From Cytobacillus sp. FSL H8-0458 (GTDB taxonomy: Bacteria > Bacillota > Bacilli > Bacillales > Cytobacillaceae): a stretch of 64,000 nt of DNA. This document shows positions 51,344-59,615 of the stretch, piece after piece. The notes below the pieces were generated by a model that was given only the letters and a program-made list of their open reading frames with translations, ran no database searches and was not told the origin of the DNA. Positions within the stretch are counted from its first letter, which is position 1, and the number at the start of each line of letters is the position of its first letter. Position numbers and translations under genes: made by a program. The stretch covers positions 1,178,001-1,242,000 of the forward strand of contig NZ_JBBOBR010000001.1 in the NCBI RefSeq assembly GCF_038002165.1, written 5' to 3'.

Positions 51344-53215
51344 TCATTCCCCGAACTTCCCATGATAATGAGCCAAAGCTATAAGCGGAAAGATATAACG
51401 GTAGCTATGATAATGAATATAATAGCTTCCGGCCAGGGCCTGCCCTTTCGGATAGGCAGTCGTCCAATCCTCTTTATCGAGCGAGTTCAGCAAGTACTGA
51501 ATTCCTTTTTGGATCTGTTCAGTTGGCTGGTCTACCGCTGCAATTATAGCATCAATCGCCCACGCCGTGTCTGTAAGGGTACTTGCGTTCAAGGGAACAT
51601 ATGAGTTTTGGCTGTCGCTGAGGCAGGATTCTCCCCAGCCTCCATCCTCGTTTTGTATTTTCTTCAGCCAATCACAAGCCTTCCTGACAGAAGGATGGTT
51701 GGAATGGCCTGCCGCAGCAAGCCCTGTGACGGATGCCCATGTCCCGTAAATATAGCAAATGCCCCATCTGCCATACCAGGAGCCGTCTTGTTCCTGATTA
51801 CCGAACAGCCAGTTAACCGCGTTTTTTACCAAAGGGTCAGCAGCCGGGAGATTCGTATAGTTCCCCAAAAACTCCAGCGTTCTCCCGGTCAGGTCTGCTG
51901 AGGCTGGGTCTCCAAACATATATTCACCCTTTTCAACCGGAAGGAAGGGGAGCCATGGATTTTCGGTATTTCTTTCAAAGGAAGGCCATCCCCCATCCTC
52001 ATTCTGCATGGATACCAGCCACTGAATGCCGCGATCCCATGCATCCTGATATTCTGAATTGTCCTCGACACTCCTGGCGATCGCCCTCAATGAAGCTGTG
52101 GTGTCATCGACATCCGGGTTGAGGGTGTTGACATGGGAAAATCCCCATCCGCCCGGCTTTGCATGGGGGCTATGGATCGCCCAGTCCCCAAACTTTACAT
52201 GCTGACGCTTCAGTAAATAGGTGTTTGCTTTCCTTACTGCAGGGTCATTCGAAGAAACACCCGCTAATTGGAGTGCTGTGTTTATGAGAGAAGTATTCCA
52301 TATACTGGCGTTTGCGTATTGTATATGAGGGAGGCCGTCTATATCTGACCGGAGCGATTTCAGCCCAGCAACCGCATTTTTTATAACGGGCTCATCCTTG
52401 GAATAACCAAGGGACAGGAGCGCAAAAACCATTAAAAAGGTTGAGCTGAAATAACTATAAAAGGTCCCATCCGGCTCAATCCGCTCGAGCATATAATTCT
52501 TCGCCCGGTCCATTGCCAATGAGTGGAGCTGTTCCGGCAGACCCAAAAGCTCTTCAACGCCTTCTTTTAGGAATGAAAATAAAGAGCGGTATTCGGGCTG
52601 AATCTCCCACCGGGCTCTTGTTGTTAGTAAGTCTGAAAGGTCAGGGCTGTTTTTTGTTTGGAGGCTGAATTTTTTCTCGGAAAGAATCAGAATCGGCGCG
52701 AGATTCACACGCCCATACACTGAAAACTGATAAAAATTGAAAGGAAAGGACAGGGGCAGAAGCATAATCTCAATGGGAATAGGAAAGGATTCCGGCCATT
52801 GGTATTGTCCCGTAGAGGCTAGCATAATTTTGGTAATAACATTTGCGCTCTCTAAACCGCCGTGCTCCCGTATAAATTTTTTCGCAGCTTTCATCCTGGC
52901 GTCTTCCTTCTCGATATAACCCGAATAAAGAAGTCCATAATAAGCCTCCAGCGTGGCATTTGCATTTCCATCCGGTTCATCCTCAAAAAGCTTCCAGGCA
53001 CCATTTTCTTCCTGTTTGCTTAAGATCCTTGCAGCCAGTCCCTGAATTAATTTTTCATCATGCATCTCCAATGTCCTTAATAAAATAATCATATAAGCGT
53101 CTGTTGAAATGCCGGTTTCAAAAGGATAATTCCATGAACCATCAGGGGATTGGTCTTTTCTTAAAGCGGCAATGAGACGCTTCATGCCAGCAGCGGTTTT
53201 GGTCATGTCATGCAC
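51344..53215 (-). CDS. sqhC: Squalene-hopene/tetraprenyl-beta-curcumene cyclase family protein
   Basis: A 623-aa class II terpene cyclase. The catalytic acid motif is Asp368-Val-Asp370-Asp371-Thr, and several QW-type repeats are visible (G-S-W-N-Y, G-A-W-K-L-F, G-G-W-P-S-F, G-S-W-Y-G-R-W-G, G-G-W-G-E-S). The segment W-G-I-C-Y-I-Y-G-T-W fits the family. In B. subtilis, SqhC makes sporulenes from tetraprenyl-beta-curcumene in spores, and the same role is likely here. The start is GTG 53215 or ATG 53206, behind GGAGAGG. It diverges from the DUF2515 gene. Confidence 0.9.
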   Translation of the reverse strand: MHDMTKTAAGMKRLIAALRKDQSPDGSWNYPFETGISTDAYMIILLRTLEMHDEKLIQGLAARILSKQEENGAWKLFEDEPDGNANATLEAYYGLLYSGYIEKEDARMKAAKKFIREHGGLESANVITKIMLASTGQYQWPESFPIPIEIMLLPLSFPFNFYQFSVYGRVNLAPILILSEKKFSLQTKNSPDLSDLLTTRARWEIQPEYRSLFSFLKEGVEELLGLPEQLHSLAMDRAKNYMLERIEPDGTFYSYFSSTFLMVFALLSLGYSKDEPVIKNAVAGLKSLRSDIDGLPHIQYANASIWNTSLINTALQLAGVSSNDPAVRKANTYLLKRQHVKFGDWAIHSPHAKPGGWGFSHVNTLNPDVDDTTASLRAIARSVEDNSEYQDAWDRGIQWLVSMQNEDGGWPSFERNTENPWLPFLPVEKGEYMFGDPASADLTGRTLEFLGNYTNLPAADPLVKNAVNWLFGNQEQDGSWYGRWGICYIYGTWASVTGLAAAGHSNHPSVRKACDWLKKIQNEDGGWGESCLSDSQNSYVPLNASTLTDTAWAIDAIIAAVDQPTEQIQKGIQYLLNSLDKEDWTTAYPKGQALAGSYYIHYHSYRYIFPLIALAHYHGKFGE

Positions 53216-53285
53216 ATTCCTCTCCGGTTAAATTGCTCCTATAGATACATATTCATTTCACAGAGAGAGAATTCATGGAGGAGGG

Positions 53286-54404
53286 ATGCTTATCTTTTTT
53301 CAAAAGAAGTACCCCATGAACTGGTTAAAAGAAGAATTGAAGAAAGGGGCAGCAGTGCACAAGCCGGTAAATCTTTCAGATGAAGAAAAATGGATTTTGG
53401 GTCAGGTAAAAAGGGAGACAAAAGAATGGAACCTAAATAATGTTACCCGGACAAAAGCCTATCTGGATTTCTACCGGCAGCATCCGGAAGTCCATTGGGC
53501 GTTTTTGGCCCATATGGTTTCCCGCAATGGCGGCTGGAATATGACTGATTTAAAAGGGGAGATCCTGTCCCGATTATTATCGGATCGAGAAAGACACTCC
53601 TTATTTTCTTTTCTGGAAAGAGGGAACTGGCTCATTTTTCAGGATGCCTATCCGCAATTATTAATTTACCGGGAAAGCGTGAAAAGGAACCGGCCATTAT
53701 TTTCCCTGTTTTCTCATCTTAATATATCCTTCTTCATGGAAACAGTCTGGAGCTGTTTTTGGAAAAGGAAGGATCCTTACATTCTGACAACTGCTTTTAT
53801 CATAAATGAACAAAGTTATATAGAAAAAAGGGTGCTTCAAAATTCTTTTTATAAACAGGAGGTGTTTCAAAAGCTTGAATTTAAGCTGCAGGAACTTCTG
53901 TCCTTGAATCACATCCTTTTCCCCTTTGAAAAGAATGGAGCTACACATTTGAAGGGCCAGACTGTGAACCAGTTTGAATCACTGAACGAGCGGATTACAT
54001 TAGGGAAAAGGCTGTACGATGTTCTTTTTAAGGACAAAGAGGTGCATGCCCTTACGGAACAATGGGCGTATGCACATCCTCATACCGGATCAAGAAAAGA
54101 TTATTGGCCGCATATCTTTAATGATGTCCATGAAGGTCTTCCTGGAGAGCAATATCAATTTCAATTAAAGTCGTGCCAGATTCGGCCGGGCGGACGGCGT
54201 ATTTATAGCCCTACCCTTGAAAGCGCCTGGAAAAATGTGAACCAGCCTGAAGCAGAACCAGGGGATTGGTTTGAAAATGATCACGTTTTGGAGTGTTTTC
54301 TGAAGCTGGACGATAAGGTTCATGGGGAAATCCGGCAAACATACTGTCAAACACTTGAAAGGCTGGAGCTTGCTGCTCTTGCGAAAAAAGCTGTTTGGAA
54401 TTAA
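53286..54404 (+). CDS. DUF2515 family protein (YppC-like)
   Basis: A 372-aa protein of the DUF2515 family, which includes B. subtilis YppC. Conserved stretches are N-N-V-T-R-T-K-A-Y-L-D-F-Y, V-H-W-A-F-L-A-H-M-V-S-R-N-G-G-W-N-M-T-D-L and, near the end, H-P-H-T-G-S-R-K-D-Y-W-P-H. No function is known. There is no signal peptide or membrane helix. The start, ATG 53286, is 4 bp from GGAGG. A +1-frame extension of about 60 codons follows its stop; see rejected items. Confidence 0.8.
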   Translation: MLIFFQKKYPMNWLKEELKKGAAVHKPVNLSDEEKWILGQVKRETKEWNLNNVTRTKAYLDFYRQHPEVHWAFLAHMVSRNGGWNMTDLKGEILSRLLSDRERHSLFSFLERGNWLIFQDAYPQLLIYRESVKRNRPLFSLFSHLNISFFMETVWSCFWKRKDPYILTTAFIINEQSYIEKRVLQNSFYKQEVFQKLEFKLQELLSLNHILFPFEKNGATHLKGQTVNQFESLNERITLGKRLYDVLFKDKEVHALTEQWAYAHPHTGSRKDYWPHIFNDVHEGLPGEQYQFQLKSCQIRPGGRRIYSPTLESAWKNVNQPEAEPGDWFENDHVLECFLKLDDKVHGEIRQTYCQTLERLELAALAKKAVWN

Positions 54405-54686
54405 AGCCTATATGCCTGCCATGCTGCTGGCATATAGGTTAGGCATATATTTAGATATGTATTTTACCGGGAAGGGGATGTACGCTTTTCCAATGCGGCA
54501 TTCCCAGAAATCTTTACAATTTATTCACCCTTGCCGTCCTTTAATGAAAATAATGGAAAGCTTAAACTATAGGGAGCATGACTTTAAGAACTAGCTGCCA
54601 TCTCAGGCAGGTTTGTTTAATAAGAGACAAAGCTGATGTACTTATGAGACATATTAAGCAAACAGAAAATGCTAGGAATTTAATCC

Positions 54687-54830
54687 CTAGCGCTTAGAAA
54701 ACTGATTAACTTTTCTGTTAGTCTTAATAGTTAAACTAATAAGAAATGCACTAAAGATACTTGAGAGAAGAGCTGAGCCAACACCCATCCACATAATTGC
54801 TTGAAGTTTTCCTTTATAATTTGGGAACAT
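54687..54830 (-). CDS. Small membrane protein, 47 aa
   Basis: ATG 54830 has AAAGGAGA upstream at good spacing and the frame runs to TAG 54687. The product is M-F-P-N-Y-K-G-K-L-Q, one hydrophobic helix of about 25 residues (M-W-M-G-V-G-S-A-L-L-S-S-I-F-S-A-F-L-I-S-L), then a basic tail (K-T-N-R-K-V-N-Q). No family was recognised. The ribosome site and membrane-helix layout support a real gene. Confidence 0.55.
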   Translation of the reverse strand: MFPNYKGKLQAIMWMGVGSALLSSIFSAFLISLTIKTNRKVNQFSKR

Positions 54831-55140
54831 AACATTCTCCTTTCTTATGGGTAACATTATGTTTTACATAAAGGCAATAAATATGTGGTATATTCGCTAT
54901 TCGAACAAATTATGAACTAACAAAAAAATTTATGTTTAATCTCAGTTTCTAAATCAGGTAGTTTATTCTTATTATGCTATAGGGACAGTTTAGTTTAATA
55001 AGTTGGGAAGTTAAGCTTAACTACTTGATAAAGCATGAGCTATGAAATACCAAAAAAATAACTGTACCACAAATAGTGCTATAATTGGGCTTAGAAACAA
55101 GTCAGAAAATTAGAATTTATGTAATTGGAGGAGTGGAGAT
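54831..55140. other. 310-bp AT-rich gap, no gene seen
   Basis: Between two divergent small genes. It contains a good -10 (TATAAT at 55081-55086) without a convincing -35 partner, which may serve the plus-strand gene at 55141. Confidence 0.4.
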
Positions 55141-55584
55141 ATGTCAGCAATCAGCAGTGATGATGTTAAGGAATATTTAGCGGCAGGTGGAAATTTTGTT
55201 GCAGGTTTAGCTTTAAAGGTATACGGAGATAGTATAAATCAAGCAGGAGAGGCAGCCTTTTCAAATGCAATTGAAATAGGAATCACAAACACTATCGCAG
55301 CACTGTATGATGCAGATGTTGGTGATGAGGAAATTATTCGTGTTTTAAATAAGTATTGGGGTATCAATCATGATGAGACTGAAAAACGGCTTGTATTTGA
55401 AAAAGGTCAAGCTGCAATCAGAGAGTTAGAGCGGTATTTGAAGATGCAGGGCTTTTCTGCCATAAAAATTAACCAATTTATGAAATCAAATAACGCAACA
55501 ATAAAGATAAGACACAGTAATGAGCTGTGGAAACTAAGACGTAAACCTGAAAAATTGATGAAAGAAGTTCAAGATTCTAAATAA
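55141..55584 (+). CDS. Hypothetical protein, 147 aa
   Basis: ATG 55141 follows GGAGGAG. The protein begins M-S-A-I-S-S-D-D-V-K-E-Y and is mostly helical and charged. It has an Ala/Gly-rich stretch (A-A-G-G-N-F-V-A-G-L-A-L) and a C-terminal half rich in Lys/Glu (L-R-R-K-P-E-K-L-M-K-E-V). There is no signal peptide and no clear membrane helix. I do not recognise the family. It stands alone beside an IS110 element and may be accessory DNA. Confidence 0.65.
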   Translation: MSAISSDDVKEYLAAGGNFVAGLALKVYGDSINQAGEAAFSNAIEIGITNTIAALYDADVGDEEIIRVLNKYWGINHDETEKRLVFEKGQAAIRELERYLKMQGFSAIKINQFMKSNNATIKIRHSNELWKLRRKPEKLMKEVQDSK

Positions 55585-55815
55585 ACATCATTCTCCAAGG
55601 TCTTCGGAGGAGTGCGAAGCCACGACTGCATGAACACCCCTGGCATATCTATCCTGGGCGCAAATTAATCTATAATTTTACTTCCTGAAAGAAAAGTGAT
55701 TAACACCAATGTGTTAGATTGTAAGAAGTTATACTTAAAGTAAACCAGCTAATAGTTTGTCAACATTTTTCAATAAAATGATTAATAACGTCATGATATA
55801 CTAAAAATGTTCATG

Positions 55816-55851
55816 CCAAATAACCTTCCTCTATGTCTTATTTGGAAGGTT
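55816..55851. other. Two mutually exclusive hairpins downstream of the IS110 transposase
   Basis: CCAAATAA (55816-55823) can pair with TTATTTGG (55838-55845), or AACCTTCC (55822-55829) with GGAAGGTT (55844-55851). The two pairings overlap by two bases on each side, so only one can form fully. Confidence 0.5.
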
Positions 55852-55877
55852 TTGTTGTATTTAGTTAGATATAGTTT

Positions 55878-57116
55878 TTAATCTGTATCTTGGAAAATAG
55901 TTCTGCTTTTTAGTAAGGCAAAAATCCAATGTAAGAGCTTATTAACACATGCAATAACTGCTACTCTAAAGGGTTTTCCTTCTTCCCGTTTCTTATCGTA
56001 AAACTCCCTTAATTTTTTATTGCGTGCGATGATTTCATCAGTTGTTTTCTTTTTACGAGCATCACGAATACCACTTTGAACAGCCATATACAAGGCATGA
56101 CGAAGCCTGCTAGAACCTCGTTTGGTAATTCGATTTACTGATGCGGTAAACTTACCAGAAGAGAAAACACTAGGATCCACTCCAGCGAATGCAACGAGCT
56201 TTTTGGCATCATTGAACCGATCTATCTCACCAATTTCGGAAATAATCGTGGCGGCGATTTTCTCTCCAATTCCAGGGATAGACTGAAGTATATGATATTC
56301 TTCAATTTCTTTAGCGAGGGCATCTATTTCAACTGCAATTTTAGATAGATGCTCTTGGTATTGAAGAACGATCTTGACTAATAACTCTAGATTAAAAATA
56401 TTACTCTGGTAGAGGTTGTTTTGAAACGGATTACGAAGGGCTGCTTCCCTTAATTTTTTAGCCTTTTCGTTTGCCCATGCATCTGAACGACTCATACATA
56501 GCGAAGCTATTTTCTCTGTTATTTCTCTTTCACTCACACTTAACACTACTTCTGAAGTAGGAAATGCTAATAATGTAAGCAATGAGACTTTGGAATATAA
56601 ACTTCCAAAAACTCCTCTATATTCAGGAAATACCTGATCCAAAAGGGTATGCAGCTGTATTTTCGTCTGTGCTGATACTTCGGCAATACTTTCTTGTTGT
56701 CTTGTTAGATTACGAAGATTTAAAAGTTGAATTCCTCTTTTTTTATAAGGCTCTAACTCTTCTTTATAAAACAGCTCGCAAAGGTGGTAAGCATCAATTG
56801 CATCTGTTTTTACCTTCCGCAAACTCGAACTTTTGGCTCGATGGGAGATAAGAGGATTGACAACAATATAAACAAAACTTTGCTCCTCAAGAAATTGAAT
56901 TACAGGAAAATGGTAATGTCCTGTTGATTCTAAAACCACCGTTGGCTGATGACTACCAGCTGAACTTTCTACTTCATGAAGGAACTCTAATAAACTACCT
57001 AAACCATCGGTATTGTGCTTGATACTAAAGCTCTTCCGATACGGTTTGCCTTTGTCTAAAAATGCTTGAACCTGACTCTCTCCTTTTGATACATCCAGGC
57101 CAATGACTGGATTCAT
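55878..57116 (-). CDS. IS110-family transposase (DEDD recombinase)
   Basis: A 412-aa recombinase. The N-terminal RuvC-like DEDD domain has Asp8 (G-L-D-V-S-K), Glu63 (V-L-E-S-T-G-H-Y-H), Asp105 and Asp108 (K-T-D-A-I-D-A). The C-terminal Tnp_20 domain has S-I-P-G-I-G, A-F-A-G-V-D-P and the serine motif K-R-G-S-S-R-L-R-H-A-L-Y. It is full length and intact, so the element may be active. IS110 recombinases are guided by a bridge RNA from the element's own non-coding end. Confidence 0.93.
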   Translation of the reverse strand: MNPVIGLDVSKGESQVQAFLDKGKPYRKSFSIKHNTDGLGSLLEFLHEVESSAGSHQPTVVLESTGHYHFPVIQFLEEQSFVYIVVNPLISHRAKSSSLRKVKTDAIDAYHLCELFYKEELEPYKKRGIQLLNLRNLTRQQESIAEVSAQTKIQLHTLLDQVFPEYRGVFGSLYSKVSLLTLLAFPTSEVVLSVSEREITEKIASLCMSRSDAWANEKAKKLREAALRNPFQNNLYQSNIFNLELLVKIVLQYQEHLSKIAVEIDALAKEIEEYHILQSIPGIGEKIAATIISEIGEIDRFNDAKKLVAFAGVDPSVFSSGKFTASVNRITKRGSSRLRHALYMAVQSGIRDARKKKTTDEIIARNKKLREFYDKKREEGKPFRVAVIACVNKLLHWIFALLKSRTIFQDTD

Positions 57117-57367
57117 GCTTTTCTCCTCCTAAAACTCAATTTGTCGGTATCCCCTAAGGCTTCTTGTAATGTCATAGGTTCGCTTGTTAAACGGGATCTT
57201 TGTCCCAACCAGCCTGAAACATGTTTATACAAGTAGGGGGTGAACAGTTTAGTTGACGGGATTTAACCCACGGGTGCGACGTTCTACCCCGACTACCGTT
57301 ATATAATAAGACCCAAAATTAAAAGGTCAACCAGAAATATCTGGCTAACCTTATATTACGAACGGGT

Positions 57368-57418
57368 GCAATAGTGTAAAAGGCAGCGGGAAAATCCGTT
57401 GCCTTTTCACTCTATTGC
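57368..57418. repeat. Imperfect long inverted repeat
   Basis: GCAATAG...AAAAGGCA...CGG (57368-57389) pairs with CCG...TGCCTTTT...CTATTGC (57396-57418) with a few mismatches. It lies just outside the presumed IS end. It may be a terminator relic or a small repeat. A second hairpin, CCAGA-AATA-TCTGG inside AGGT/ACCT arms, lies at about 57325-57352. Confidence 0.45.
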
Positions 57419-57852
57419 CACTGAGTAGCAAAAATAGCTGGGTCTATATCCTGGCGAAGGGCTAAATATCGTTTGAGCCAAACTTCACACCGTATTTTAA
57501 AATAAACTTTTCTTTCCTTATCCCCCTTTCCAAGGGCTATGGCAGATCGATTTGACCATTAATACACTTCTTTTCCAGAGAAACAATTTCGCCTATTCTA
57601 CAGCCGTTCTGATTCATAAAGTTCCCAGGCTTTTGATAATAACAAATTAATTTCCTCCTTTCAGTTAAATAAGAGAGAGTTATTGCCTTGATTATTGGAA
57701 TTGAAACTTTAGATATTGAACTATCGGAGCAGATTAGCTGAACAATGAAAAGTGGGGTATTTGTCATAAAGGGTTCTATTTGAGCTGCATGTATAATTTA
57801 AAAAGCTAAATTGACAAGCGAATGAACAATTAAAATATCTTAAAATAACACA
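57419..57852. other. 434-bp gap without a supported gene
   Basis: The only long frame (minus strand, 57537-57767) has no ribosome site and no recognisable sequence. The DNA is AT-rich and probably degraded. Confidence 0.4.
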
Positions 57853-57855
57853 AAA

Positions 57856-57886
57856 AAACTCGTCACGTCATGACCGGCGAGTTTTA
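57856..57886 (-). terminator. Terminator of the cupin gene
   Basis: On the minus strand AAAACTCG and CGAGTTTT form a stem around an inner GTCATGAC, followed by TTTGTG. It is 53 bp downstream of the cupin stop. Confidence 0.8.
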
Positions 57887-57938
57887 AATGCAAGTGGAAA
57901 TAATATTATTTTTTAACAAAACCATCTGATACGGTGCT

Positions 57939-58745
57939 CTACATATTTTTGCTTTCCTGAAGAAGTTTGGATTTTCCTGTGCGTTCCCATTCTTCTACTG
58001 TTTCATATGCTTTTTCAGGGGAATACCCCTTCCCTACAAGAACTCCCATTAGAATAAACTCTTGAAGAATGTGTGTCATATTAATTCCTCTTTTAACGTC
58101 CTCCAAGCCTTCTTTTACCAAAAACTCCGTATGTCTTACCCATTCATCTGGTGTCTTTCCGAAAGTTGCTGTTTTCCCATTTCCATTAGCGGGACCTTCT
58201 TCCATAGCCATTGCATCTGCCTTCGTTTTATGAACGGTACCAAATGGATGGTTTGGCGGGGCATAGATGGAGTATAGTTTCAACGGAACATTTCCTGTGT
58301 TTGTGAAATTGTGCCACATTCCAGCAGGTATCATAATAGCAGAGTCATCGAAGACTCTCCATTGGAAACTTAAATTATCTTTACTTTTGCCCATTTGAAC
58401 AATTCCCTGACCTTGTTCAATACGTAAGAATTGATCCACATCAGGGTGAATTTCCAATCCGATATCTTCACCAGCATTAAGACTCATTAGTGTAACCTGC
58501 AAATGATTTCCTGTCCAAAGAGCAGTACGATACGTGTTGTTCTGTTTGGCGGCCTCATTGATATTTATAACAAATGGGTTAGAACCATAATCTTTTAATA
58601 CTTCTCTGCTATCACCATAAAATGAACGATAAGAACTGAATGCCAAATCATTGGGATAAGCCCAATAACCAGCAGCATTTCCGTAAGTATGCGCTGGTAC
58701 ATTTGCATAATAAGGATTTTGATGAGTATAGGGCGTATAATACAT
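57939..58745 (-). CDS. Cupin-domain protein with Tyr/Asn/Pro-rich N-terminus
   Basis: A 268-aa protein. The first about 40 residues (M-Y-Y-T-P-Y-T-H-Q-N-P-Y-Y-A-N) look like a spore-coat or secreted low-complexity tail. A cupin barrel follows at about 80-170 with E-I-H-P-D-V-D-Q-F-L as the metal-binding His-x(n)-Glu-type motif, G-Q-G-I-V-Q-M-G and I-P-A-G-M-W-H-N-F-T-N-T-G. The C-terminal about 90 residues are helical. ATG 58745 is preferred to 58778, though its ribosome site (GAGGAAA) is modest. The function is unknown; a spore-surface role is a guess from composition. Confidence 0.75.
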   Translation of the reverse strand: MYYTPYTHQNPYYANVPAHTYGNAAGYWAYPNDLAFSSYRSFYGDSREVLKDYGSNPFVININEAAKQNNTYRTALWTGNHLQVTLMSLNAGEDIGLEIHPDVDQFLRIEQGQGIVQMGKSKDNLSFQWRVFDDSAIMIPAGMWHNFTNTGNVPLKLYSIYAPPNHPFGTVHKTKADAMAMEEGPANGNGKTATFGKTPDEWVRHTEFLVKEGLEDVKRGINMTHILQEFILMGVLVGKGYSPEKAYETVEEWERTGKSKLLQESKNM

Positions 58746-58778
58746 TTTCCTCAATCCCTTCATATTCTTTATTATCAA

Positions 58779-59067
58779 TAAATTATCTTATGTACGTAGA
58801 AGAGGAAGGTACTTATTAATTTTAAATGGACATTTCGCTGTTGGGAAATTCATTTCCTATTTTGCATTTATAAAACAAAAATGTCCTTTGTTAAAGAAAG
58901 CTAACACTCTATTTACAATTCGGCAAAGCTCCAATTGTTCGACATTTTTTTAAGCATCACTTGATATAATGACATTATTTTAAGAGGAAGGGAGATGAAT
59001 ACTGTTCAAATCCTAAGCAGCGAGAATAACCCATCTAAAATAAAGATTCAGTATTGGGGGAGGAACC
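58779..59067. other. 289-bp gap with a -10 and a palindromic TTTTG/CAAAA element
   Basis: CTATTTTG...AAAACAAAAATG (58860-58882) resembles the inverted element before the DUF2087 gene at 59478. A TATAAT at 58965 may serve the small genes downstream. An alternative ORF from ATG 58994 behind GGAAGGGAG overlaps the next small gene in another frame and is not supported further. Confidence 0.35.
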
Positions 59068-59163
59068 ATGACGGAGATTTTGCTTTATGTCGGTACATAT
59101 ATTTCTCTTACTTTTGCTCTCGGCTGGCTGATTACGGTTACTTTTAATTTGTTCTTAAAATAA
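59068..59163 (+). CDS. Small membrane protein, 31 aa
   Basis: ATG 59068 is preceded by GGGGGAGG and the frame ends at TAA 59163. The product, M-T-E-I-L-L-Y-V-G-T-Y followed by a helix with G-W-L-I-T-V-T-F, is essentially one transmembrane span with a Lys at the end. It is too short for family assignment. The strong ribosome site is the main support. Confidence 0.5.
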   Translation: MTEILLYVGTYISLTFALGWLITVTFNLFLK

Positions 59164-59256
59164 AGGATATTAAAGTCCTGTTCTGCTGCAGGCATTAACG
59201 TCGCCCCGGATCGTGCATATTCTTCAGGAATCCTTTTATCTAGGGAGGAATTCGAT

Positions 59257-59403
59257 ATGTGGATTTTAACGCTTTTTTTACAGGACGGGATTCAAATGTT
59301 TGAGTATGACACCAAGGAAGAAGCAAAAACAGAGTTTAAGAATGCCAATGGATGCAAAATTCTATCTGAGATCATTCATTATAGAGACTTTGAAAATAGA
59401 TAA
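59257..59403 (+). CDS. Small protein, 48 aa
   Basis: ATG 59257 follows TAGGGAGGAATT and the frame runs to TAA 59403. It begins M-W-I-L-T-L-F-L-Q-D-G-I-Q-M-F-E-Y-D-T-K-E-E-A, which looks like a small alpha/beta protein with a beta strand, turn and helix, and ends R-D-F-E-N-R. Such mini-proteins are common in Bacillus, with unknown function. A T-tailed hairpin follows directly. Confidence 0.6.
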   Translation: MWILTLFLQDGIQMFEYDTKEEAKTEFKNANGCKILSEIIHYRDFENR

Positions 59404-59417
59404 TATACTAATTTACG

Positions 59418-59455
59418 AAAAGGCCTTCTTCCGTTGAAGGTCTTTATTTATTTTT
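59418..59455 (+). terminator. Terminator after the 48-aa gene
   Basis: AAGGCCTTC (59420-59428) pairs with GAAGGTCTT (59436-59444), one mismatch, followed by TATTTATTTTT. Confidence 0.75.
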
Positions 59456-59477
59456 GCTGTCAGATAAACGGCTTCCT

Positions 59478-59590
59478 ATTTTGTTTGTAAATAATAAAAC
59501 AAAAATAAATTTTGTTTATGAAATGTTTGACTGAAATCAAACATTACTTTAATATGTTTAATATAACTCAAACATATTACAATTTTGTTT
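59478..59590 (+). promoter_or_regulatory. Stacked palindromes with TGTTT/AAACA half sites
   Basis: AAACAAAA (59497) with TTTTGTTT (59510), AATGTTTGA (59522) with TCAAACATT (59537), and AATATGTTT (59551) with AAACATATT (59570) are three inverted repeats in 82 bp. Single half sites stand at 59478 and 59581. They fill the region before the DUF2087 regulator gene and are probably its operators. Confidence 0.55.
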
Positions 59591-59615
59591 AAAAAAATAG
59601 GATGTGTTTTAACGA

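Larger units (their letters stand above)
55800..57330 (-). mobile_element. IS110-family insertion sequence, ends approximate
   Basis: The element is defined by its transposase gene (55878-57116). IS110 elements lack ordinary terminal inverted repeats and target duplications, so the ends cannot be fixed from one copy. About 200 bp of structured non-coding DNA precede the gene (57117-57310), and an overlapping double hairpin follows it (55816-55851). Both are assumed to belong to the element. Confidence 0.6.

Noticed and set aside
54405..54594. About 60-codon continuation in the +1 frame after the DUF2515 stop
   Set aside because: The DUF2515 protein already has a normal length, no ribosome site precedes the ATG at 54412, and the start is part of a small palindrome. 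A decayed C-terminal extension cannot be fully excluded.
57537..57767. Minus-strand frame of 76 codons downstream of the cupin gene
   Set aside because: No ribosome site before its ATG, no recognisable sequence, and it lies in AT-rich apparently degraded DNA.
58994..59143. 49-codon ORF overlapping the 31-aa membrane-protein gene in another frame
   Set aside because: Although GGAAGGGAG precedes it, its second half overlaps the better-supported small gene and has no recognisable features.
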